This document shows positions 27,174-36,798 of a stretch of 64,000 bases of DNA, piece by piece. The notes under the pieces were generated by a model that searched no databases, was not told where the DNA came from, and was given only the letters and a program-made list of their open reading frames with translations. Positions within the stretch are counted from its first letter, which is position 1, and the number at the start of each line of letters is the position of its first letter. The position numbers and the translations under genes were made by a program. Origin of the DNA: Candidatus Nitronereus thalassa. Its GTDB lineage: Bacteria; Nitrospirota; Nitrospiria; Nitrospirales; UBA8639. Location of the stretch: positions 372,001-436,000 of the forward strand of contig NZ_JAQOUE010000002.1 of the NCBI RefSeq assembly GCF_032191465.1, in the 5' to 3' direction.

Positions 27174-27422
27174 CTACCCTTTCAACTTACGATAGGCGAT
27201 GAGAAGCAATAACGCCCCTCCAACCGCCACCATCATACTGCGCATATCAAATCCTGTGACATCGCCAAAGCCCAGCATCGAACTGATCGTGCCGCCCACC
27301 AACGCTCCAGCAATACCAATCAAGCTGGTCACGATCATGCCTCCTGGATCTTTCCCAGGCATAATGAATTTGGCCACAATTCCGGCGATTAACCCAAACA
27401 CAATCCAAGCGATTATTCCCAT
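27174..27422 (-). CDS. GlsB/YeaQ/YmgE family membrane protein
   Basis: 82 aa, three short hydrophobic segments separated by Gly-rich turns: MGIIAWIVFGLIAGIVAKFI, then GMIVTSLIGIAGALVGGTI, then a third helix ending LLIAYRKLKG. PGKDPGG is the typical loop. Members are stress-induced inner-membrane proteins of unknown activity (formerly called transglycosylase-associated). Ribosome site AAAGGGAG upstream. It follows the DUF2959 gene by 40 bp on the same strand. Confidence 0.92.
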   Translation of the reverse strand: MGIIAWIVFGLIAGIVAKFIMPGKDPGGMIVTSLIGIAGALVGGTISSMLGFGDVTGFDMRSMMVAVGGALLLLIAYRKLKG

Positions 27423-27462
27423 AAACTTGCTCCCTTTGGACGACTATTCACCTAAATGTCGA

Positions 27463-28125
27463 TCATTCCTGCATGGCTGCAATAAACGAATCCGCCTCCT
27501 TGATGGACTTTTCCATATCTTTAATCAGAGAAGATATGTTGCCCTCCACCGACACCAGTTCTTGTTTGAGAGAGGCGATGGCTTGTGCGTTTAAATTATG
27601 TTTCAAGAATAGCACTTGGTCTTTGAACGCGGCGATGACAGGTTCCATCTTTGTCTCGGCCCGTTTCATGGCCTTGATCAACTGCCCATATTGCTTCCGA
27701 GTCTGCTCCAACTTTTGCTGACTCGCCCGGCGAAGACTGGCATTTGAGTATTGATGTAATTCGAGTTCCCATTCATCAAACAACGCCTCTGACACATTTT
27801 CCACGGAGGCGATACGATCATGAACCGCCTGGGCCTTGCTCTCGCTACGTTCATACTCGGCATTCAGTTTTTCGTATTTGTCCTGCAACTCTCCCCCTTC
27901 GAAATTCAACACGGTGGAGAATTGCTCAAACGCGGTTTTAAACTGGTCCTTGGCCTCTTCTTGAGAATCACGGGCTTTTTGAACATCCGACACAAGGAGG
28001 TCTCGCTTATGATACCCTAACTTTTCCATAGCCCCGTAATAGGCGGTCTGACAACCACCACAAATCATCACCAGCACCATCCCAGTAATGATTATTCCCA
28101 TCTTAGATAATAAAGACTGATACAT
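27463..28125 (-). CDS. DUF2959 lipoprotein
   Basis: 220 aa. Signal peptide with lipobox MICGGCQTAYYG (Cys near 25), then GAMEKLGYHKRDLLVSDV, the family opening, and a long helical coiled-coil domain (about 40-215) rich in Gln/Glu/Lys. The family is conserved in Gram-negative bacteria but has no known role; the form suggests a periplasmic structural or stress factor. ATG 28125 follows AAGGAGAG. Probably co-transcribed with the GlsB-like gene. Confidence 0.88.
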   Translation of the reverse strand: MYQSLLSKMGIIITGMVLVMICGGCQTAYYGAMEKLGYHKRDLLVSDVQKARDSQEEAKDQFKTAFEQFSTVLNFEGGELQDKYEKLNAEYERSESKAQAVHDRIASVENVSEALFDEWELELHQYSNASLRRASQQKLEQTRKQYGQLIKAMKRAETKMEPVIAAFKDQVLFLKHNLNAQAIASLKQELVSVEGNISSLIKDMEKSIKEADSFIAAMQE

Positions 28126-28273
28126 GGGCTTCTCTCCTTCAATCAATTAAGTCATCCGAATAGTCCTCATTCCGCCAAGAATCTGAGGTTGTTCGCCGAG
28201 CATACACATAGACAGGAGCAAGAACCAACATCATAATACACCGACAGAATTTTCTTTTTCTAAGGAGTCAGAC

Positions 28274-28603
28274 ATGACGATATCCATTTCACTTGGACTG
28301 TATGTGCTCGCTGGACTGTGCGAGATTGGTGGCGGCTATTTGATATGGCAATGGCTTCGCGAGGGAAGACCCGGAGGCTTTGGTCTACTCGGTGGCATCC
28401 TTCTGATGACCTACGGTATCATTCCCACCTTTCAACATGCACATTTTGGTCGAGTGTATGCCGCCTATGGTGGCATGTTTATCATCCTGTCCTTACTCTG
28501 GGGATGGGCACTCGATGGAACTCAGCCCGACCGATTCGATATCCTCGGCGGGTTCCTCTGCCTCAGCGGAGTCATCATGATTATGTACATGCCTCGAACC
28601 TAA
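28274..28603 (+). CDS. YnfA-family membrane protein
   Basis: 109 aa, four transmembrane helices. Diagnostic strings: GLCEIGGGYLIWQWLREG near residue 15, FGRVYAAYGG near 58 and SLLWGWALDGTQPDRFD. YnfA proteins resemble the small multidrug resistance fold. TAAGGAG lies 6 nt before ATG. Starts a plus-strand run with TerC and an aldo/keto reductase. Confidence 0.92.
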   Translation: MTISISLGLYVLAGLCEIGGGYLIWQWLREGRPGGFGLLGGILLMTYGIIPTFQHAHFGRVYAAYGGMFIILSLLWGWALDGTQPDRFDILGGFLCLSGVIMIMYMPRT

Positions 28604-28635
28604 TATCTTTTACATCCGGCAAAGGAGTATCACTC

Positions 28636-29376
28636 ATGAGTTGGTTGGCCGACCCAGAAACCTGGCTTGCCTTGGGCACCTTGACGGCCCTCGAAATTGT
28701 GCTGGGCATCGACAACATTATTTTTATTTCTATCCTCGCCTCGAAATTACCCAAGGCTGAACAACCTCGTGCGCGGTTCTGGGGATTGGCCGTCGCGTTG
28801 GGCACACGTTTATTGCTCCTCTTTTCCTTGGCATGGTTAATGGGCCTCACGACTCCGCTCATTACAATCCTGGCCCATGAAATTTCTGGACGCGATATCA
28901 TTTTGCTGCTTGGCGGGCTCTTCCTGCTCGGGAAAAGCACGTTAGAAATCCACGAAAAACTGGAAGGCGAAGAAGAGCATGGGACTACGAGAGGCGCTGC
29001 CACTTTTGGAGCCATCATCGTACAAATCGCCTTGCTCGATATCGTGTTCTCTCTGGATTCCGTGATTACCGCCGTTGGAATGGCAAACCAGGTGAGCGTG
29101 ATGGCCACGGCTATCGTCATTGCCGTCCTCGTCATGATGGCAGCCTCCGGCGCGATTAATGAATTCATCGATCAACATCCCACCATAAAAATGCTGGCCT
29201 TGAGCTTTCTCTTACTGGTCGGGGTCATGCTCATAGGCGAAGGGCTGCACTTCCATATTCCAAAAGGGTATATTTATTTCGCGATGGCATTTTCAGTCTT
29301 TGTCGAAATGCTTAATACAAAAATTCGCCGTCGTCGTCCACCACCGGTCAAACTTCGGCAACGCTATGCGGAATAA
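28636..29376 (+). CDS. TerC-family integral membrane protein
   Basis: 246 aa with seven or so transmembrane segments. Typical signatures: LTALEIVLGIDNIIFISIL with the conserved acidic residues in helix 1, and LLDIVFSLDSVITAVGM in the second repeat. TerC proteins export manganese or support metal insertion into exported proteins; tellurium resistance is the historical name. ATG 28636 follows AAAGGAG. No yybP-ykoY type manganese riboswitch was seen upstream. Confidence 0.92.
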   Translation: MSWLADPETWLALGTLTALEIVLGIDNIIFISILASKLPKAEQPRARFWGLAVALGTRLLLLFSLAWLMGLTTPLITILAHEISGRDIILLLGGLFLLGKSTLEIHEKLEGEEEHGTTRGAATFGAIIVQIALLDIVFSLDSVITAVGMANQVSVMATAIVIAVLVMMAASGAINEFIDQHPTIKMLALSFLLLVGVMLIGEGLHFHIPKGYIYFAMAFSVFVEMLNTKIRRRRPPPVKLRQRYAE

Positions 29377-29379
29377 GCC

Positions 29380-30366
<987 letters not shown>

Positions 30367-30421
30367 CTGGAACCTGTGACGACAATCAGATAAATGAGGA
30401 GAACCGTAAGAACAACCTAGG

Positions 30422-30838
30422 TCAATTCACAAAACCAATGAGCTCAGGTTCCAGGACATGACTGAGGATGTCTGTTCGGGCAATCATGCCAACAAGCTTG
30501 TTCTCTCGAACGACAGGTATTCGAATGATACGATATTCAATCATCTTCCCGATCACTTCTTCAGCAGAAGCATCTTCTTCGACACACACTGGACATTCCG
30601 TCATAATCTGGCCGGCTTCAATATCTTCAAGATTTATTCCCTCTTGAACAGCCTTCAACAAGTCGAATTCAGTCACCATTCCAACTACCGACCCATTTAG
30701 TTCAACCACGGGTATACCTGTGGAAGCTCCAGACAAAAGTTGAACAGCAAGATCTCGACCTCGCGCATGTCGAGTCGTCACCATGACCCTGGGATTCATT
30801 ACTTCCCGTGCTCTCCATCCTAATGGACCACTTGACAT
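30422..30838 (-). CDS. CBS-domain protein
   Basis: 138 aa made of two CBS motifs only: VMNPRVMVTTRHARGRDLAV with GIPVVELNGSVVGMVTEFDL, and IMTECPVCVEEDASAEEVIG with RIPVVRENKLVGMIARTDIL. Such stand-alone pairs bind adenine nucleotides and regulate partner enzymes. GGGAGG lies 7 nt before ATG. Convergent with the aldo/keto reductase. Confidence 0.92.
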   Translation of the reverse strand: MSSGPLGWRAREVMNPRVMVTTRHARGRDLAVQLLSGASTGIPVVELNGSVVGMVTEFDLLKAVQEGINLEDIEAGQIMTECPVCVEEDASAEEVIGKMIEYRIIRIPVVRENKLVGMIARTDILSHVLEPELIGFVN

Positions 30839-31069
30839 CTGGCACCCTCCCGTTGATGTTCAGTCCGATCTAAGTAGCTCCTCGGCAGATTCTCCATTCT
30901 GATAAAGGGTTTTGATAAAAATCATAGGACTTTCAAGGAAAGAATAGGGGCAAACTTCCTCACAATCTTTCTAACATTACTCCCAATAGAGTAAGCCTCG
31001 AAGATCGCATTGAAAAGCGAAAGTCCCTTCACCTATTCTAGGAACATAACCGAGACCAAAAGTAGAATC

Positions 31070-31384
31070 ATGACCCTACGAGCCCATGTTGAAGCAATTT
31101 ACGAAAGCCTTCGCCCGACTTTAGGTGATCATGATCCATCACATGTTCAAACGAAACTCGAACGAGAACTCCGGCATGTGGTACCGAACTGGAGTGACGC
31201 CCTTCCGGATTGTCCGGGCTGGTACTGGTATAAACCGCCAAACATTGGCGAACCACAACTCCTACTCGTCAGCCATGGACGGATCGATACCAAACTTATG
31301 GCGGACCTTGGACCACCGAACAATTTAGTGGATGTGCAACGCATCAAAGGACAATGGGCGGGGCCGCTTTTGCCACCAAGTTAA
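31070..31384 (+). CDS. hypothetical protein
   Basis: 104 aa from ATG 31070 (an in-frame start at 31010 is possible; neither has a good ribosome site). Soluble, with a Trp/Tyr-rich centre PGWYWYKPPNIGEPQLLLVS and an acidic-amphipathic N-terminal helix. No family recognised. Ends 18 bp before the next gene, so the two may be co-transcribed. Confidence 0.6.
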   Translation: MTLRAHVEAIYESLRPTLGDHDPSHVQTKLERELRHVVPNWSDALPDCPGWYWYKPPNIGEPQLLLVSHGRIDTKLMADLGPPNNLVDVQRIKGQWAGPLLPPS

Positions 31385-31401
31385 ATAATAAAGAGGACAC
31401 C

Positions 31402-31857
31402 GTGCTTCCAGTGCAATTCATACAAAAAATTCGAAAACCGTTACCCTCCAAAAATTGGACCACGATGTGGCTGGTGCTTATAGTCTGGTTGGTAGGCCAA
31501 ACCGGCATAAGCTACGCGGAGCAACCGGGAAATATATTGACCATCCAAAATGATTCAGGTCAATTTGCCTTAGTCAAAACCGTCGGTCCCACTCGGGCAG
31601 TTACCAAAATCCCCCTCGATCAAAAAAAATCCGTTCGCCTCGCGCCCGGGGAATACTATATTCTCGTACGATTTGGATTTGCTCCTAAAGAATATATTTA
31701 CACTAGGGGCGAGCCCTTTACGGTCAAACAGGAGGAGAATAAATTTACCCTCACCACGATCACACTACATAGAGTCGTTGCGGGGATGGAAAACAACCAT
31801 GAAGTATCCGGTGACGAATTCGAAAACTTTACCCTTACCAAAGAAGGCATGCCCTGA
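31402..31857 (+). CDS. exported hypothetical protein
   Basis: 151 aa from GTG 31402, preceded by AGAGGACACC. An N-terminal hydrophobic segment (MWLVLIVWLVGQTGISYA, about 24-41) with cleavage expected after SYA marks it for export. The mature part is all-beta: ILTIQNDSGQFALVKTVGP, LAPGEYYILVRFGFAPKEYI, consistent with a carboxypeptidase-regulatory or PEGA-like beta sandwich. Function unknown. Confidence 0.65.
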   Translation: MLPVQFIQKIRKPLPSKNWTTMWLVLIVWLVGQTGISYAEQPGNILTIQNDSGQFALVKTVGPTRAVTKIPLDQKKSVRLAPGEYYILVRFGFAPKEYIYTRGEPFTVKQEENKFTLTTITLHRVVAGMENNHEVSGDEFENFTLTKEGMP

Positions 31858-31945
31858 AATAGGCGAAGATTCACCCATGGAAGCCAAGGCCACCCGGCAT
31901 GCTGAAAGAAAACTGATCCGTTAATGAAAAATCATAGACAGAAAA

Positions 31946-32581
31946 TCAGGTCCGAACCCATCCATCCTGATTGACATGCAATAAATTGAATTGCCCATAG
32001 CTTTCCGAGAGGTTTAAGGTAATTCCCGCTTGAGCCCAAGTTGATCCATTGCCCACCTCGGCCCTCGTAGTTTCCGATCCATCCGGCAAATTAATACAAG
32101 CCCGAACTGCGGTCCCCGTCACCGGGTCTCGAAGGGGTTGCCCAAAAGACTCAAGAATCCCTGGGACGTAAACCATCGCCTTTCGGGCAGGCACATTGAT
32201 CGCGATGTCAATCGGTACGAATTGAGGAGCCAACACTGTGGATATGCGTCGATTGAAAGAAAAAAAATGAGTCGCACCGGGCCTAGTGGACTCTCCGTGC
32301 AAAATTTTTCTTAAGGCTTCGCGTTGCGCGGAATTCGCCCGCTGATCGATGAAGATCTGCTGTTTCCCATTCCCGGCAACCATTTCATGGGGCCATTGAA
32401 GCAGCAACACGTAACTCAATCCGTCGAGTTGCGTCTCATTAAAATATCCTTCCGCAATATATCCAGAATCCAATGCCGCGCAAAGTCCTTGAGTCAATGG
32501 CGCATTGAATTGACTCCCCCAGCCATAGGCGCAATTGCAGTTTGAATACTCCACCCCGCGAATCATCCATTGATCTGTCAT
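31946..32581 (-). CDS. DUF1326 family protein
   Basis: 211 aa. The family opening is seen as EYSNCNCAYGWGSQFNAPLT with C-x-C, followed by LCAALDSGYIAEGYFNETQL and later WPHEMVAGNGKQQIFIDQRA. DUF1326 proteins are of unknown function. ATG 32581 chosen (GGCGGGGC upstream); 30 bp of further in-frame sequence upstream lacks conservation. Confidence 0.85.
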   Translation of the reverse strand: MTDQWMIRGVEYSNCNCAYGWGSQFNAPLTQGLCAALDSGYIAEGYFNETQLDGLSYVLLLQWPHEMVAGNGKQQIFIDQRANSAQREALRKILHGESTRPGATHFFSFNRRISTVLAPQFVPIDIAINVPARKAMVYVPGILESFGQPLRDPVTGTAVRACINLPDGSETTRAEVGNGSTWAQAGITLNLSESYGQFNLLHVNQDGWVRT

Positions 32582-32719
32582 AATAAGCCCCGCCGAATCC
32601 CCCACATTCACCGGTTCAAGGGAAGCCCAAATTCTCTGTGTTTAATGACCTCACGTTCTGTCACATCCCACCGTTTAGCAGGCGCCTTCAAAAAGGACTG
32701 TAGCGGCCTTCACTTACAT

Positions 32720-33688
32720 TTACATTACAGCAACCGGCGTTTCGACCACCGCGCCATTTTCATGAAACGAACTCACCCCAGGGGATACCGACGGTGGAAA
32801 CACCCTCGGCACACCGGCCCAGGAAAAAGGAACCCGCCGCTTTTCAGTGCCATCTTCCCAGCGATACACCAAATCATCCGTTTCCAAATCATATTCCGGA
32901 GTGTCCAGATGCTCCCACTTCTCGACAAAAAGCTGATAGAAAATTGTATACAAGCCGTGCTCCTTCGGATTGTATTGAAAGGCATACATGGGCATGTATT
33001 GGATATCTAAATTGGTGTGGTAATGCTGCAACCAGATATGATCTCCAAGGATAGCCAGCTTCACATTGGGATCATCCGAATAAAATTTTACCCGTACATT
33101 CTTCTGCGCGGCGCGCAACCGTTTGAGATACTCGATGCTTGCCTTGGTTTGTGCCATTAAACTTTCCAGGGTGATGTCGGGATGGAAAATGGACTGAGCC
33201 CGTGCCCGCGCATTCGCACTGGAGGGGTTCATCAACATGACCTTGGCCTCCAAACAATGCTTCAACACAAAATGCAAATCCCCCTCGGGATCGACAAACG
33301 TATTTCCCGTCGAACCAATGATCATCACATGGCGGGGAAACCCATGGTCCTGAATCAACGACGTGATGCGTGCCGATGACACACGCCGTCCTCCGGGAAA
33401 CACATGCACCAACCCGGCCCCCCGAGCCGCTTTCGCCAGTTTTCCATCCCGAAGGCTTCGCCCGAGAAAATTCAAGACAATAATCAGCACCATGGCCACG
33501 CCAATTTCGGCGGAGACCAAATACACCTTTTCATTTTTGACCAACCCCCAATACATGAGAAACCCTTGAGCCGCATAGGGTAACAATATAGCAATGGTCG
33601 CACTTACACTCACCAGACCGATGTGATATCCCACATGGCCTGTACCACTTAATCGCCGACGTAACTCAACTAACCGTTCACGATTCAT
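32720..33688 (-). CDS. membrane protein of unknown function with soluble alpha/beta domain
   Basis: 322 aa. Two transmembrane helices (about 22-45 and 55-73) anchor a cytosolic domain. MLMNPSSANARARAQSI near residue 150 and KFYSDDPNVKLAILGDHIWL near 205 look like half of a phospholipase-D or nucleotide-binding alpha/beta core, but no H-x-K-x4-D motif is present, so enzymatic activity is not claimed. Single gene between DUF1326 and a microprotein gene on the other strand. Confidence 0.65.
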   Translation of the reverse strand: MNRERLVELRRRLSGTGHVGYHIGLVSVSATIAILLPYAAQGFLMYWGLVKNEKVYLVSAEIGVAMVLIIVLNFLGRSLRDGKLAKAARGAGLVHVFPGGRRVSSARITSLIQDHGFPRHVMIIGSTGNTFVDPEGDLHFVLKHCLEAKVMLMNPSSANARARAQSIFHPDITLESLMAQTKASIEYLKRLRAAQKNVRVKFYSDDPNVKLAILGDHIWLQHYHTNLDIQYMPMYAFQYNPKEHGLYTIFYQLFVEKWEHLDTPEYDLETDDLVYRWEDGTEKRRVPFSWAGVPRVFPPSVSPGVSSFHENGAVVETPVAVM

Positions 33689-33967
33689 AACACACGTACT
33701 CCTTCAAGGAATATAGACCGCGTGGCGAAACCGCCAGTTCCACGGAACTTCCAATAAAAATGCGCTGATGATGGCAATGGGTACAACAGAGGAAAACGAA
33801 GGGCTCCCAACCTTCAGCGTCGTGTCTCTATCCGTCAAGAACGGACATCACATGTCGTCCCTTGTAGCAATCTTTCGGCAGGATTGCCCAAGGGCTTGCA
33901 AAACCCAGAGCCTCTTGGTACCACATCATCAGCACAGCCCATAATTCACCCTAAAGGAGTTAAACCC

Positions 33968-34066
33968 ATGGCCAAAAGCCAAGACTCACGCAAAGAAACG
34001 AAGAAAAAACCTTCCAAAAGCACCAAAGAAAAACGGGCCGAAAAAAAGGCTAAAAAGAAGGGATAG
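33968..34066 (+). CDS. lysine-rich microprotein (32 aa)
   Basis: The product begins MAKSQDSRKETKKKP and ends RAEKKAKKKG, nearly all Lys, Ser, Arg, Glu. AAAGGAG lies 8 nt before ATG 33968, which settles the start. Same style, and the same AKKKG-type end, as the peptide at 97-180. Followed without gap by the Vgb-like gene, so translation may couple to it. Function unknown; basic composition suggests nucleic-acid or ribosome binding. Confidence 0.7.
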   Translation: MAKSQDSRKETKKKPSKSTKEKRAEKKAKKKG

Positions 34067-34081
34067 TTGGGCACCTCTCAC

Positions 34082-35086
34082 ATGGCATTCCTCAGCCCAC
34101 TCATAATCCTGCTCGCCCTCGTGGGATGCACAAACTCACCCACCCATGGAGCAGTGCTCCCACTCAACCCAGTAGAGATCACCGAATGGGACGTACCCTG
34201 GGAACAAACTAGGCCGCGAGATCCGTTTGTCGATCAACACAATCGCGTGTGGTTTGTCGGTCAAGCGGGCGATTACCTCGCCATTCTCGACCCGACAACC
34301 TCTAAATTCACTCAATACCCGCTTGACCCCGGCACCGGCCCACACAATCTCATTGTCGACTCCAAAGACCAGGTGTGGTACGCGGGCAACCGTGCCGCAC
34401 ACATTGGAACACTCGATCCCGCAACCGGGCATATCACCAAATATGCGATGCCCAACCCAGCTGCCGACGATCCACACACTCTCGTATTCGGAAAGTCCAA
34501 TGAAATTTGGTTCACAGTTCAGGGAGGAAATTTTGTTGGGCGTTTGATGATGAACTCAGGCCACGTTGACCTTATGCCCCTGCCAACACCTTCTGCACGA
34601 CCCTATGGCATTGTTGTCGATGGAAGACAGATTCCCTGGTTCACGGAATTTGGCACCAACAAACTTGGAACCATTGATATAAACACTCACGCCGTTCGAG
34701 AGATCGAACTTCCAAGAAAAAATGCTCGCCCTCGACGACTGGCCGTGACCTCGGATAATGCCATCTGGTACGTGGATTACGCGGGCGGTTATCTGGGACA
34801 ATACCTTCCCAGCAAAGGGAGCGTCGAAGAATGGAAAGCCCCCGGAGAACAGGACGCACGTCCGTATGGGATGACGGTCGATAATCAGGATCGAATCTGG
34901 TTTGTCGAAACCGGCTCTTTTCCCAACCGCCTCGTTGGATTTGACACGAAAACCAAAAAGGTCATCAGCATCACCCCGATCAAAAGCGGAGGCGGCTCCG
35001 TTCGCCACATGTTCTATCATCAGCCCACACAAACCATCTGGTTCGGCACCGACACCAACACCATCGCCCGCGTCACACTCCCCTAA
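34082..35086 (+). CDS. Vgb-like beta-propeller lipoprotein
   Basis: 334 aa. Short hydrophobic leader with lipobox LALVGC, then six or seven repeats of the W-F/Y-x-x-x-G-x-x-G-x-L/I-D type (VWFVGQAGDYLAILDPTT, VWYAGNRAAHIGTLDPAT, PWFTEFGTNKLGTIDINT), as in the virginiamycin B lyase/streptogramin-lyase propeller family. The exported lipoprotein form suggests binding or lyase chemistry outside the cell; the actual Vgb catalytic His/Glu cannot be confirmed by eye. TTG 34067, directly after the microprotein stop and close to AGGGA, is an alternative start. Confidence 0.82.
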   Translation: MAFLSPLIILLALVGCTNSPTHGAVLPLNPVEITEWDVPWEQTRPRDPFVDQHNRVWFVGQAGDYLAILDPTTSKFTQYPLDPGTGPHNLIVDSKDQVWYAGNRAAHIGTLDPATGHITKYAMPNPAADDPHTLVFGKSNEIWFTVQGGNFVGRLMMNSGHVDLMPLPTPSARPYGIVVDGRQIPWFTEFGTNKLGTIDINTHAVREIELPRKNARPRRLAVTSDNAIWYVDYAGGYLGQYLPSKGSVEEWKAPGEQDARPYGMTVDNQDRIWFVETGSFPNRLVGFDTKTKKVISITPIKSGGGSVRHMFYHQPTQTIWFGTDTNTIARVTLP

Positions 35087-35223
35087 TCTTTCATTCGCAA
35101 CATTTAGGCAACTGGGAATCAATAGACCTCTCCATGAATCTTAGCTGCAGAGCACCATCCGAGATGGTATGATGCACGCGACTCGACAACCCCATTTTTA
35201 TTCCAACATTTTAAGAGGAAACC

Positions 35224-35634
35224 ATGGCCACAAAATTCACACGCTATCTTATTGGGATCTCCCTGGGCTTCATGATCTTCACAGGAACTGGCTTGGCCGC
35301 AGACCCGGCTGAAGTCGGAAAGTTTGTCAACGCACGCATCGAAATTGGCGAAATGATGACCAACTACTTTTCTGGGGGAAATCAATACGGAAAAGGCGGG
35401 CGACCAGACCCCGCGCAAATGAAGAAAATGGGAGAGGACATCAATGCAAAGCTCAGCACACTCTTAGCCACGCATAACTTGACCATCGACGAATATCGCC
35501 AGCGTAGCCCAGAGATCTTCGCCAACGATGCAGCCGTGAAGGAATATCTTAATCAACATCCTGCACTAAAAGAACGATATGAGGCCCTGCCGTTTTCAAG
35601 AATGGGGCGCGGTGGCAGCGGGCGAGGATACTAA
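35224..35634 (+). CDS. exported hypothetical protein, possibly DUF4168-like
   Basis: 136 aa. Signal peptide (RYLIGISLGFMIFTGTGLAA) with cleavage after LAA, then a helical domain and a C-terminal Gly/Arg/Ser tail (RMGRGGSGRGY). Helical content around TLLATHNLTIDEYRQRSPEI resembles DUF4168-type secreted proteins, weakly. AAGAGGAAACC before ATG. No clear function. Confidence 0.7.
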   Translation: MATKFTRYLIGISLGFMIFTGTGLAADPAEVGKFVNARIEIGEMMTNYFSGGNQYGKGGRPDPAQMKKMGEDINAKLSTLLATHNLTIDEYRQRSPEIFANDAAVKEYLNQHPALKERYEALPFSRMGRGGSGRGY

Positions 35635-35673
35635 AAGCTCCCCACTGGTCAGAACGAATCCAACGTTGCGTGG

Positions 35674-36333
35674 ATGAAGTATCGACTTCAACAACATCAC
35701 GACCACTGGCAATTGGTGGATCAGGACGCGCCGAACATCGCTCCGGTGTTCATTGATTTCCTGTCAGGCAAAACCGCCTACCGCAGAAAATATGGCCATG
35801 CCGGTGGCGAAGCCATCAGCAGAGCCGTGGGGATCAAAAAAGGCCATCGCCCCAACGTCATCGATGCCACCGCAGGTTGGGGACGAGATGCCTTTGTGCT
35901 TGCAACCCTGGGCTGTCGCGTCCACATGATCGAACGATCGGAAATCATCGCCACGCTTCTTGAAGATGGATTACGTCGAGCTGAACAAGATGAAAAAATC
36001 GGCGCCTTGATCAAAGAGAAACTCTCGCTGTCCTGTGGCGAAAGCCGCCAAGAACTCCGCAAAATGCCATTCGAACCCGAGGTGATTTATCTTGATCCGA
36101 TGTTTCCCCACAAAGAAAAATCAGCCCTAGTCAAAAAAGAAAACCGGATACTGCAAGAAATCGTAGGGCAAGACGATGACGCCAAAGAACTCTTGAAACT
36201 CTCACTTACCATTGCCGCGAACCGTGTGGTGGTCAAACGTCCGAGCTATGCGGACTTTCTTGCCGACCTCAAGCCGCACACCTCGATCAAAACCAAAAAC
36301 CACCGCTTTGATATTTATCTCAGCAATACATAG
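35674..36333 (+). CDS. rsmJ: 16S rRNA m2G1516 methyltransferase
   Basis: 219 aa class I methyltransferase. The family-specific strings are present: FLSGKTAYRRKYGHAGGE, SAM loop VIDATAGWGRDAFVLATLG, and LDPMFPHKEKSALVKKENR, with VVVKRPSYADFL near the C-terminus. RsmJ methylates G1516 in helix 45 of 16S rRNA. Starts 40 bp after the upstream gene. Confidence 0.93.
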   Translation: MKYRLQQHHDHWQLVDQDAPNIAPVFIDFLSGKTAYRRKYGHAGGEAISRAVGIKKGHRPNVIDATAGWGRDAFVLATLGCRVHMIERSEIIATLLEDGLRRAEQDEKIGALIKEKLSLSCGESRQELRKMPFEPEVIYLDPMFPHKEKSALVKKENRILQEIVGQDDDAKELLKLSLTIAANRVVVKRPSYADFLADLKPHTSIKTKNHRFDIYLSNT

Positions 36334-36442
36334 CTGCCCAGCGGAACTTCCAAGACACATATCAACCCCTTGTCGATGCATGGATTCTATACGATAATGC
36401 AGGAGATGTTCCAAAGTATGTAGATTCAGGAGGAAAGAGTTA

Positions 36443-36700
36443 ATGGCAAATAAACGGATCGGGATTAAAGACCCAGACCTTGCCAAAGTTGGAGTAGCGC
36501 TCAAACGCGCCGCGCTAAAAGCCAGGGAAATAGGATTAGCCACAAATACCCCAGTCTACGTCTTTCGAGACGGGAAAATTGTTGATGTTGTGGCAGAACA
36601 AAAAGCCAAACACCTACCTCATAAAACCAGCGGGAAAAGTTCACGGGCCCAAAAGGCAGGCCTTGGAAGAAAAACCTCAAAGATTACAAACAAGAGATAA
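36443..36700 (+). CDS. small basic conserved protein
   Basis: 85 aa. N-terminal half forms a helix-turn-strand (VALKRAALKAREIGLATNTPVYVFRDGKIVD cut to key parts VALKRAALKAREIG and TPVYVFRDGKIVD); the tail is Lys/Arg-rich. Proteins with the A-A-x-x-A-x-x-x-G-x-x-T-x-x-P-V-Y-V-x-R-D-G pattern are widespread hypotheticals, sometimes beside toxin genes, but no toxin is next to this one. Strong AGGAGG precedes ATG. Confidence 0.8.
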   Translation: MANKRIGIKDPDLAKVGVALKRAALKAREIGLATNTPVYVFRDGKIVDVVAEQKAKHLPHKTSGKSSRAQKAGLGRKTSKITNKR

Positions 36701-36798
36701 GAGGAATAATCTTTCCTCGTGTTACCAATTCCGACATTCTTAAGTGCAACCCAAAAACACCTCAATCTTTCAGCACAACGAAGAACGGGTGCAAAGCG

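Noticed and set aside
28146-28273. yybP-ykoY type manganese riboswitch ahead of ynfA-TerC
   Set aside because: None of the conserved riboswitch strings are present.
28318-28635. Upstream extension fusing a YnfA-overlapping frame to TerC
   Set aside because: The extension overlaps ynfA in another frame and AAAGGAG before ATG 28636 gives the normal TerC start.
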